Below, one piece after another: positions 8,403 to 16,200 of a stretch of 64,000 nt of DNA (position 1 is its first letter; the number at the start of each line of letters is the position of its first letter). The position numbers were made by a program, and so were the translations under genes. This stretch comes from JAWXCM01 sp034408745 (GTDB taxonomy: Bacteria; Acidobacteriota; Terriglobia; Bryobacterales; Bryobacteraceae). A model generated the notes under the pieces. It made no database searches. It saw nothing but the letters and a program-made list of their open reading frames with translations, and had not been told where the DNA came from. The DNA is taken from NCBI GenBank assembly GCA_034408745.1, contig JAWXCM010000113.1, positions 7,812-71,811 on the forward strand, in the 5' to 3' direction.

Positions 8403-9158
8403 ATGGCCCTCTTCACCGACGGCAATATCGCAAATCTGAACGACCTGCGGGCCTATGAATCGTCGATTCTCGATTTGGCAGGTACGGAGGGCATCGACCT
8501 TGGAGCCAAACTCTCGCTGGCACATCGGGAGCTGGAATTCGAGATCGTATCCTTCCTGCTGCGTCGCGGTCAATTGTCAGGCGCACACAGGGAACTGGAT
8601 CACGTTGTGGTCACGGACCCAATGCTCCATGCACATACGATGCTTGCGCTCGCGCTCATTTATCGGGACGCGTATAACAGCCAGCTGAACGATCGTTACG
8701 AAGGCAAATGGAAGCAGTACTCGGAGCTGTCCCGCAACGCGGTTCGGCAGTTGTTCGAGATCGGCGTTGGGATCACGTACACTCCACTGCCCAGGCCTCA
8801 GCCACCAGTACCCGAGTTGCTGCTGGGCGGTTTTCGGCAGGCAACCACGTATGCGGTGCGCGTTGCTTTGACCGGCACGGCCGGGTACATGGGAGCACTG
8901 AGCGATGCCAGCATCATTCCGGCCACGCCGGGCGTAACGCTGCAGATAACTCTGGGCGATGCATCTGCGGGCACAACGGGCTGGGTGTTGTTTGTCTCTG
9001 ACGGAGACGGCCCGCTGCAACGACAGAACGAGCAACCGCTTGCTCCAGGCACGGTATGGACATGCCCTTCAGACGGTATCCGGATGGACCTTGCCGACCT
9101 GGTGGGCCAAGGTCCCGACTACTACGTAGTGAACCGGAAGGAATTGCTGCGAGGCTGA
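8403..9158 (+). CDS. Putative head-tail connector protein with C-terminal beta domain
   Basis: Protein of 251 residues. The frame is open upstream to 8205, but ATG 8403 sits just after the previous stop and starts the sensible protein (MALFTDGNIANLND). Residues ~1-140 are helical (LAHRELEFEIVSFLLRRG, LALALIYRDAYNSQLNDRYEGKW), resembling the helical head-tail connector proteins found after coat genes. Residues ~145-235 form a Thr/Gly-rich beta region of fibronectin-III or Ig type, which may decorate the particle. It is followed one base later by the next gene. The connector assignment is by architecture and position, so it remains moderate. Confidence 0.6.
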   Translation: MALFTDGNIANLNDLRAYESSILDLAGTEGIDLGAKLSLAHRELEFEIVSFLLRRGQLSGAHRELDHVVVTDPMLHAHTMLALALIYRDAYNSQLNDRYEGKWKQYSELSRNAVRQLFEIGVGITYTPLPRPQPPVPELLLGGFRQATTYAVRVALTGTAGYMGALSDASIIPATPGVTLQITLGDASAGTTGWVLFVSDGDGPLQRQNEQPLAPGTVWTCPSDGIRMDLADLVGQGPDYYVVNRKELLRG

Positions 9159-9159
9159 C

Positions 9160-9651
9160 ATGGCAAACACACTGAGTCAGATTACCTCGCAGCTGGCGAA
9201 CATTCTTCGCGGGGAGCACGGCTTCAGCCAGACCGTCGCCGACTTGCAGGTGGACAAACCTGTTTCGCCCGCGGAAGGTGCCGGAATTGTGGAACTGTAT
9301 GCGGCCGCGGACCTGGCAGAAAAAGCAGGCGCCGTGAAATACCCCGTCCTGCATGTTTACTGCGACCGGATCCAGAACACTCTCAACGAGAAGTTCCGCA
9401 CTTTCTCCGGAAAGGCGGACCTGAATATCGAGATTCGTGTCTCGCACGACCATCTCGATCAACTGCAGGTGCAGCTTCGCGACTACGTGCAGGCGGTGAC
9501 CACGGTGCTGGAGAGAAACCGAGGCGCGTGGGACTCCACAACGTGGTACGCAGGCACGTACGAAGTGACATTCAGCCCTGTTCGGCGCGGCGGACGCAAT
9601 TATCTGCAAACCGCGCGAGTGCGGCTTGAAGTGAACATCCAGGTCGACTAA
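9160..9651 (+). CDS. Putative tail-completion (tail terminator) protein
   Basis: Protein of 163 residues lying between the connector and the tail-tube gene, the usual place of the tail-completion protein that caps the tube and joins it to the head. The segment AVKYPVLHVYCDRIQNTLNEKFR followed by a beta-rich half (DLNIEIRVSHDH, TYEVTFSPVRRGGRNYLQTARVRLEV) fits the alpha/beta fold of gpU/minor-capsid completion proteins. The start ATG lies one base after the previous stop, suggesting coupled translation. There is no diagnostic residue set; the assignment is from fold-like pattern and order. Confidence 0.55.
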   Translation: MANTLSQITSQLANILRGEHGFSQTVADLQVDKPVSPAEGAGIVELYAAADLAEKAGAVKYPVLHVYCDRIQNTLNEKFRTFSGKADLNIEIRVSHDHLDQLQVQLRDYVQAVTTVLERNRGAWDSTTWYAGTYEVTFSPVRRGGRNYLQTARVRLEVNIQVD

Positions 9652-9665
9652 ACGAAGGAACATTT

Positions 9666-10832
9666 ATGGCATACATTGCAAGTAATGAAAACCGGCTTTA
9701 CACCGGACTGGAGAGCGCACCCGGCGTTGTTCCGGCGATCGAGGCGGGCAATCGTTTTCCTGCCGTCAAGCTGTCCGTGCGGCAGAAACTGGAGGTCCCG
9801 GTCCGGAAGGACAAGACGGGCACCCGGTCGTTCGCCGGCACCCCGCCCGGGTACCGCCGGCAGACGAGCTACCAGCTCACAACGTACCTGACGTCCTGGC
9901 TGCAGCAGAACAGTCAACCCGGCTATGGCCCATTGTTTCAGGCCGCGCTCGGCGGCTCGGCGCAGATTTGGGGCGGTGGGTCAGTTACGTCCGCTTCGGG
10001 GACGACTGTGACGTTCGCAGGTGAACACGGACTGAATCCTGGGCAGGCTGTAGCCATGGGCGGGGAGATTCGCTTTGTGACGTCCGTATCCAGTCCACAG
10101 GCGATTGAAGTAAACGCGCCTTTCAGCGTCAGTGCCGCGGCGGGAGGCACGGCGGTGCCAACAATCACATGGCGCGCGGCCAAGTCGCTCGGCACGGTGA
10201 GCCTGTTTGACTACTGGTCGCCAACTGCCGCGATGCAGCGGATTGTATCGGGAGCCGCGGTGGACGAGTTCAAGATTTCGATCAACTCCGACTTTCATGA
10301 GTTCGAATTTCGCGGTCCCGCGCGGGACGTGATCGATGGAGCGTCGTTTACGGCAGACCAGGGTGCGATGAATGCGTTTCCCGACGAGCCCGCGCAGCAA
10401 GCGTGGGATGCCGCTATCGTGCCTGGCCATCTGGGTCAGGTCTGGATTGGATCAGTAGCAGAGCGTTTCTACACGCTGACTTCCGCCGAGATTCGTGTTG
10501 GCAACGACATTGATTCGCGGTCACGGGAATTTGGGTTTGAGGGGACACGTGCCGTCAGCGCTGGTCAGCGACGTGTTGCAGTCGACTTCGATCTGTATGC
10601 CGGCGACGACGAAAGCACTAAGGGCCTTTACGCGGCAGCGCGGCAAAGATCGCCGCTGCAGGTGATGTTTCAGCTGGGCGAGCGGACACAGCAACTGTTT
10701 GGCGTGTTTCTGAAGAGCGTTGTTCCTGAACTCCCGGAGTACGACGATTCCGATAACCGGCTCTCGTGGAAGTTCCGCGACTGCCGGGCTCAGGGTAGCG
10801 GTGATGACGAAATCATCATTGCGTTTGCGTGA
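9666..10832 (+). CDS. Putative tail tube (major tail) protein
   Basis: Protein of 388 residues, beta-rich, upstream of the frameshifted tail chaperone genes, exactly where siphovirus major tail proteins sit. The N-terminus (MAYIASNENRLYTGLESAPG) resembles tail-tube proteins that begin with a short arm then a beta-barrel. An insertion at about residues 100-165 (SGTTVTFAGEHGLNPGQAVA) looks like an extra beta domain on the tube surface, and the C-terminal part returns to the tube-like fold. Ribosome site AAGGAA lies before ATG 9666. The size is larger than a minimal tube subunit, consistent with the insertion. Confidence 0.68.
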   Translation: MAYIASNENRLYTGLESAPGVVPAIEAGNRFPAVKLSVRQKLEVPVRKDKTGTRSFAGTPPGYRRQTSYQLTTYLTSWLQQNSQPGYGPLFQAALGGSAQIWGGGSVTSASGTTVTFAGEHGLNPGQAVAMGGEIRFVTSVSSPQAIEVNAPFSVSAAAGGTAVPTITWRAAKSLGTVSLFDYWSPTAAMQRIVSGAAVDEFKISINSDFHEFEFRGPARDVIDGASFTADQGAMNAFPDEPAQQAWDAAIVPGHLGQVWIGSVAERFYTLTSAEIRVGNDIDSRSREFGFEGTRAVSAGQRRVAVDFDLYAGDDESTKGLYAAARQRSPLQVMFQLGERTQQLFGVFLKSVVPELPEYDDSDNRLSWKFRDCRAQGSGDDEIIIAFA

Positions 10833-10839
10833 GGCAGGC

Positions 10840-11205
10840 ATGAACCACGAAAGTCTTCGAGTGGTGGAGTCGACGGTGTGTGCGGGGGTGCGTTACAGCA
10901 TCGCCCGCATTTCCTTTGGCCGGCGGCTGGAGCTCACGCGCCGAGTGCGTGAGCTCGGGCAACGGATCGCGTTCGATGAAGCGGGAGAAAGCACGGACGG
11001 CAAGCTGGCGGCTGCGATCGCGCGCGGCGAAATTGACCGGCTTTACGTGGAATGGGGATTGAACTCCATCGACGGGTTGCAGATCGATGGCGCTCCCGCA
11101 GGGGCCGCCGAACTGGTCGAGCGCGGCCCGGAACATTTATGCCGCGAAATTGTGGCCGAAATTCGAAAGGAATGCGGCCTTAGCGAGGAAGAAAGAAAAA
11201 ACTAA
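10840..11205 (+). CDS. Tail assembly chaperone (gpG-like), upstream frame
   Basis: Protein of 121 residues made by normal termination. It lies after the tail tube and before the tape measure, the site of the lambda G/GT chaperone pair, which coats the tape measure during tail assembly. I chose ATG 10840 over the upstream opening at 10720, which lies inside the tail-tube gene. The last codons before the stop, AAA AAC, belong to an A AAA AAC slip site, and the -1 frame stays open for 113 further codons (separate entry). Cytoplasmic assembly role, inferred from gene order and the frameshift; the primary sequence itself is not diagnostic. Confidence 0.75.
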   Translation: MNHESLRVVESTVCAGVRYSIARISFGRRLELTRRVRELGQRIAFDEAGESTDGKLAAAIARGEIDRLYVEWGLNSIDGLQIDGAPAGAAELVERGPEHLCREIVAEIRKECGLSEEERKN

Positions 11206-11256
11206 CCGTCGCCTTCCACTTCCAATATGCCCGCCAGGCCGCATGGAGGTGCGACG
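11196..11256 (+). promoter_or_regulatory. Programmed -1 ribosomal frameshift signal
   Basis: The heptamer A AAA AAC (11196-11202) is in the correct phase (aga aaa aac taa). An internal SD-like GAGGAA (11185-11190) lies just upstream. Four bases after the heptamer begins a 12-bp hairpin: 11207-11218 pairs with 11244-11249 plus 11251-11256 (one G-U pair, one bulged T), with a 25-base loop. SD, slip site and hairpin are the three parts of dnaX-like bacterial frameshift signals. Slipping enters an open frame of 113 codons that runs to 11543. Confidence 0.82.
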
Positions 11257-11543
11257 CATGCAGACAACAAGGTCTGGAAACGAAACGCAGGTGCGGGTGG
11301 ATTCCCGAGGCCGCGCGCGGGCCTGAGCGGCTTGTGTGGGCGCGGGGCCAGTTGCGGGTGACTCAGTGTCCGGTAGCGCTAGTGACGCCACAGAGCATGG
11401 CATTTCTGGAGCTCTGGGCGGTTTCACGCGCATTTGGATTTGGCAATATCGAATCCATTCCGGCACGAGTTATTGACGCATTCTGGGTTCTTGAAAACGA
11501 ATCGGCAATGGAGAGAGGGCATGACGAGAGACGAATGGAATGA
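11202..11543 (+). CDS. Tail assembly chaperone -1 frameshift extension (gpT-like part)
   Basis: Read only after a -1 slip at 11196-11202, this adds 113 residues to the upstream chaperone, giving a ~234-residue fusion equivalent to lambda gpGT. The frame has no stop from the slip site to 11543 and no well-placed ATG of its own near its start. The extension begins LTVAFHFQYARQAAW and then shows a cysteine cluster: CDAC, a third Cys in RRCGW and a fourth in VTQCP, suggesting a small zinc-binding fold. It overlaps the start of the tape-measure gene by 23 bases. In lambda the T domain recruits tail-tube subunits to the tape measure; the same role is inferred here. Confidence 0.75.
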   Translation, partial: LTVAFHFQYARQAAWRCDACRQQGLETKRRCGWIPEAARGPERLVWARGQLRVTQCPVALVTPQSMAFLELWAVSRAFGFGNIESIPARVIDAFWVLENESAMERGHDERRME

Positions 11544-12162
11544 AATGGCGGCCGCACTCGCGGAATCGTGGAAGGGCAGCAGCGATCCGCTTCGGCGAGA
11601 CGCCAACTGGGGAGTGGAGCGGCCAGCAATGGAAACGGTGGAATCGTCGGTTCGCCGGGTAGCGGATACCCAGGCAGCGGCGCAGGCGAGGGTCGCGGAG
11701 AACGAAAGGCCCGTGTCGAGCGCAGGCAACGGGAACCCTCAGCCCAGGGACAGCGGTTCGACGGCCATGGAGGTACTCAAGGTCGCAGGCATGGTGACTG
11801 GAGTTGGTCCTGTCATCACGGGCCTTGTCAAACTATTCGGCGGCGGGTCCAATGACAAGACGGACGTGCCAACGCCGGTACGTTATGAGCTGCCACAGGC
11901 GGTCCATCTGGATGCCGGCCTGATGGCCGGGCGATCCGTTGCCCCGGTGAGCTATGCGCAGAACAACCTGGTTCGTGCCGACGTTGCGTCGCAGTCCGCA
12001 GAGACAGCGCGTACTACGGCGACCGCATTGCCGGCGATTCAAATTCAGGTCAATGCGATGGACAGCCGGTCATTTATGGATCACAGCGATGAGATCGCCC
12101 AGGCCGTCCGCACGGCGATGCTGCGGTCGCACGCGATTAATGACGTTATTTCGGAGGTCTAG
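11521..12162 (+). CDS. Very short tape-measure-like protein
   Basis: Protein of 213 residues from ATG 11521, with a GAGAGAGGG ribosome site; the frame opens further upstream, but that part lies inside the chaperone extension. Residues ~1-75 are helical and charged, ~80-110 form a Gly/Val-rich hydrophobic stretch (VLKVAGMVTGVGPVITGLVKLF), and the C-terminus (DSRSFMDHSDEIAQAVRTAML) resembles the end of phage tape-measure proteins as I recall them. Position after the frameshifted chaperone fixes the role. Tape measures usually exceed 600 residues; at the accepted ~0.15 nm per residue this one allows only a stubby tail of about 30 nm or less. Confidence 0.65.
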   Translation: MTRDEWNEMAAALAESWKGSSDPLRRDANWGVERPAMETVESSVRRVADTQAAAQARVAENERPVSSAGNGNPQPRDSGSTAMEVLKVAGMVTGVGPVITGLVKLFGGGSNDKTDVPTPVRYELPQAVHLDAGLMAGRSVAPVSYAQNNLVRADVASQSAETARTTATALPAIQIQVNAMDSRSFMDHSDEIAQAVRTAMLRSHAINDVISEV

Positions 12163-12164
12163 TC

Positions 12165-12521
12165 ATGGCTGATTTTCCACTTTTACGCACTGGAGCGGTG
12201 ACACAGTATCCATCCACGGCTTCCGTCCGGCAGGATACGCATGTGTTGCGTTTTGTCGACGGAAGCGAGCAGCGCTGGCCTCAGGCTGGAACGACGCAGC
12301 GCTCATGGACGCTCAACCTCGCACGCGTTACCGAAGAGGAACTGGCGGCCGTTGAAGAGTTCTTTGCCGCCCAGCAGGGACGGTTCGGCGCCTTCGCGTT
12401 CCGCGATCCGTTTGACGGCGTGGTTTACGAAAACTGCAGTTTCGATGCCGATTCGCTGCGTTGCCACCTGTTCGATGAAGAATCGGCGCAGTCGAGTTTA
12501 ATTATCCGGACAAACCCATGA
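12165..12521 (+). CDS. Minor/distal tail protein, gpM/DUF2460-like
   Basis: Protein of 118 residues with the layout of lambda gpM and the DUF2460 distal tail proteins of gene transfer agents: an FVDGSEQRW strand-turn, a central SWTLNLARVTEEELAAVEEFF helix, a GAFAFRDPFDG loop and a final beta strand. Such proteins form the ring at the tail tip between tube and hub. It starts two bases after the short tape measure, and its stop overlaps the next start (ATGA). The next protein repeats this fold at its N-terminus, so the two are probably an ancient tandem duplication. Confidence 0.7.
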   Translation: MADFPLLRTGAVTQYPSTASVRQDTHVLRFVDGSEQRWPQAGTTQRSWTLNLARVTEEELAAVEEFFAAQQGRFGAFAFRDPFDGVVYENCSFDADSLRCHLFDEESAQSSLIIRTNP

Positions 12522-13297
12522 TTATTTGTTTCCCCCAACTTGCGACGGGGACGTCAGGCCAGTTCCCGATCACAAGAACGCCCAGCCGGAGGACCATCGT
12601 CAACCGGCTCGGTGATGGCCGAGAGATTCGGCTGGCCGACCCTGATGCGTCAACCGTTCAGTGGGACCTTCAGTATCGAGGTCTCAGCGACTCCGAGCGC
12701 GTGTCGCTGGTGTCGTTTTTCGAGGAAATGCGAGGCAGGCTGCGGACTTTCCTCTTTCTTGATCCATGCGGGAACTTGCTGGCGCACAGTGAGGACCTCA
12801 CGCGTCCGGTCTGGAGCTTAGGCGGAATGATCCGCGTGGAGGCACAGGAAGGGTACACGCGGCTGGTCAACACGGCGCAAACGGCGCAGGGCGCAGCACA
12901 GGAAGTGGAGGCGCCGGGCTGGTATCGCTACTGCGGAAGCGGTGTATTTCGCTGTTCGGAAAACACGGCGATCCAACTGACCCTGGGGACCGCAGACGGC
13001 GCGATTGCGTCCTCGCACAAGGTGTCTGCCGAGTGGACCGAGGCATCGTGCTCCGGGAGCATTGACGGCTCGGCGGAGGCTGTGACATTCGGCATTGAGA
13101 TGCCCGCAGGCATCGCTTTGGACATCCGGGGCCTACAGCTTGAAGCTCAGCCTGGGCGGTCGGGGTACCACCGCACTACGGGCTCGACCGGCTGCTATCC
13201 GGAGACCCGTTTCGATCAGGACGAGCTGGTGTTTCAGGCGGACGGCATTGAGAATCATTCAACATCCATACGGCTGGTGAGCCGGGCGAGGCTGTGA
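12518..13297 (+). CDS. Second minor tail protein: gpM-like domain plus C-terminal beta domain
   Basis: Protein of 259 residues starting at an ATG that overlaps the previous stop by four bases. Residues ~20-95 (LGDGREIRLAD, WDLQYRGLSDSERVSLVSFF, RTFLFLDPCGN) parallel the preceding gpM-like protein, including the small helix and the aromatic-Asp-Pro loop. From about residue 96 (HSEDLTRPVW) to the end there is a Trp/Gly/Ser-rich beta region that resembles a carbohydrate-binding or receptor-contact domain of tail tips. The role in tail-tip assembly is inferred from position and duplication; the C-terminal domain suggests surface contact. Confidence 0.62.
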   Translation: MIICFPQLATGTSGQFPITRTPSRRTIVNRLGDGREIRLADPDASTVQWDLQYRGLSDSERVSLVSFFEEMRGRLRTFLFLDPCGNLLAHSEDLTRPVWSLGGMIRVEAQEGYTRLVNTAQTAQGAAQEVEAPGWYRYCGSGVFRCSENTAIQLTLGTADGAIASSHKVSAEWTEASCSGSIDGSAEAVTFGIEMPAGIALDIRGLQLEAQPGRSGYHRTTGSTGCYPETRFDQDELVFQADGIENHSTSIRLVSRARL

Positions 13298-13298
13298 A

Positions 13299-16200
13299 AT
13301 GCAGACTGTTCAGGAATTGAAAACGCAAGCTGTGGTTGAGACTCCGCTGCTGCTGCTGGAATGCACACTGCCTTCGGGCGCTGTCGAGCGCTGGAGCACA
13401 CACCGCATAACCGTCTCCGGCCACGTATTCGAGGCGCGTGTGTTGAAGCATAACCTGCTGGAGTTCTCGACGTCCGCACAGGACTCGATTGACGCGATCA
13501 CTCGCGTCGCTGTGACCCTGGCCAACGCGGACTCGCACTACTCGCAACTCCACCGGACGACGGGCCTGAAAGGCGCCGTGTTGCACGTGTCGTTTGTTTT
13601 CGCCGATCTGGCCCTGGGAGCCGTGAAATCGGAAGCCATGACACTCTTCCGCGGAATTTGCGAACCGCCGGAGGAAATTACAGAGGAAACCATACGTCTT
13701 TCTTTCACAAGCCGTATGAGTTTGCAGCGGATTTTGCTGCCGGAAGTTCGCATTCAGCGGCGGTGCCCGTGGGCTTTCCCGTCGACGGCGGCGCAACGCC
13801 AGGAGGCGATCGACGGAGGAACGCGGGGGGAGTACTCGCCCTTTACGCGTTGCGGATACTCCGCGGGACTTGCGGACGGGCTGGGCAATCCCGGTCCTGC
13901 GGGAGCTTTCAGCTCCTGCGAGTATACCCGGGCCAGTTGTAGCGAACGGGGCATGTTTAGCACAGACTCGAACGGGAATGTCACGCGGCGTTTTGGCGGA
14001 GTGGAGTTTGTCCCCTCCACGATTACTGTGCGTTCCTATGGAGAAAAGGGGTCTCACCTGACCTCTGGCATCGAGAATGAGTCGAGGTATAACGACTTTG
14101 TTCCGCTGGTCTACGGAACGGCATGGTATCGGCCGCCAGTGGTTTTCGCACGAAACGACGGGAATCTGACGCACACAGAAGTGCTGCTGGGCATGGGCCC
14201 TGTCTCGGGCGTCCTTAAGGTCCTCGCGAACGGCATCGAGTTGCCGGCTGGCAACAACGCTCCGAACGCCACGGCAACGGGGTGGTACAACCTGGCATCG
14301 TCGGGGTGGCGCAATGGTGAGTTCAACCTGGATTTCAAGAACGCGTCGGGCGAACCGGCGGGAGATCCGTACGGCAGCATGGCGGTGCTGTCCGTTGTGG
14401 TACCGAACCGCATCAGCGACGGAGGTTCCCTTCCCCGAATTGATGTGCTGCTGAACGGTCTGATGCTCCCCGTGTACAACGACGGCGGCGAGTTCGTCTC
14501 GCGTTCGTTCACCAGGAACCCGGCGTGGGTGTTGCTGGATCTGTTGCGTCGAAGCGGCTGGACGGAAGCCGACATGGACCTGGCAAGCTTCGGACGGGTG
14601 GCTGCATACTGCGATGAGCCGATCGATACGACAGACCTTAACGGGGCGGCTCGGCAGGTTCCTCGGTTCCAGTGCAATCTTGTTGTGCGGCAGCGACGGA
14701 GCGCGGCGGATGTGGTGCGCGGAGTCCGGAATTGCGCCGGCCTGTATCTGACGTACGGGCCGGGCGGTCTACTCCAGCTGCATGCTGAGAGCGACATCGC
14801 GATCCAGCATTCCGGGAAGCCAGAGGGTTCGAACAGCATCGAGTCTTTGAACGGCGGCTGGCCCGCCTACGAGTTTGGTGACGGATCGTCTCCGTTTTCC
14901 GACATTCTGCGGCGTGGCAACGGTGAGCCCGCGGTTCGATTCTGGTGCCGGGGCTCGGCTGACTCGCCGAATCGCTTTTCTGTGGAATTCCAGGATGAAT
15001 TCAATGAATTCCAGCAGGACAGCCTTTCGCTGGTCGACATGGACGACGCGGTGGGAGGCGGTCACGAGGTCAGCGCTGCCCTTCCCGCGCTTGGAGTGCC
15101 GAACTTCAACCAGGCGGCGCGCATACTGCGGCTCGCGCTGGACCGGTCGATTCGCGGGAATTTCTATGTCGAATTCGAGGCGGGTTTACGTGCAATCGGG
15201 CTGAAACCCGGCGACTTAATTACGCTTTCTTACGCCAAAGAAGGACTGGAACGGGAAATGTTCCGGATTCTGAAGATTCGTCCGAGGCTGAACTACAGCA
15301 GCGCCGTAATCACTGCGCAGCTTCACCGCGACGAATGGTATGCGGGTCAAGCGGGACTGACAGGCGGTGGCAGGCAGCCGACCGTTGAGATCGGCGTTCC
15401 GCATCCACTTGTGGGTGTGCTGCTGGACAGTAACGGCGATTCGCAGTTCGGCGTGACGGAGTCGTATCTGGAGCGCTCCGACGGTACGTGGAATGTTGAC
15501 CTGTCGGTGGCCTTCTCACCGCCGGCGCGGCCCGGAACAACGCTCAGCTCGGTGCCGCTTGTGAATCTGGCGCCAGCCATCGAGACCACGGGGGGCACGC
15601 TGGCCGGCGGACGGAGCTACTACTACGCCGTCAGTTCGGTGGCAGAAGACGGGTCTGAGAGCCCGCTGTCTTTCGTGGTTCGCGCGGCGGTAGCGGCGGG
15701 CACGGATGCCAACCGAGTGACTTTGCGGCAACTCAGCTTTGCCGCCGGAACATCGACTTTCCGCGTGTATCGGGGGATGACTCCAGCCCGGTTGCTCCGA
15801 ATCGCCACGGACTGCGCTGTTGGCGACACCTTCGTCGATAATGGCGCCCAGGCAACTGCAGCCGCCGCACCGGACGGCAACTATCATCACGCCAACTTCT
15901 ACTGGCGTATGGAACTGCTGCCTGAAACTCCGGTCGGTCTGCATTCGGCCAACACTGTTGGGAAGGCAGGGCTTGGCCTGCTGCCGAACGAGCATCGGGG
16001 CAAAATTGTTCGGATCCACGATGGCAAGGGACGGGGGCAGGAACGCTCGATCGCCAGCAACGACGAGACGACGTTGACTTGTGCGGCGCCGTGGACCGTC
16101 GAGCCGGATGCCACCAGCACGTTCCTGATCGCAGATTCCGGCTGGAGTTTCGGTGCGATGTCGGAAGGGAGTCCGGTGAGCTTCGCGGTTCCTAACAGGC

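Noticed and set aside
11334..11543. Independent small gene starting at GTG 11334
   Set aside because: The same frame is open back to the slip site at 11202 and the frameshift elements are complete, so the extension explains it better.
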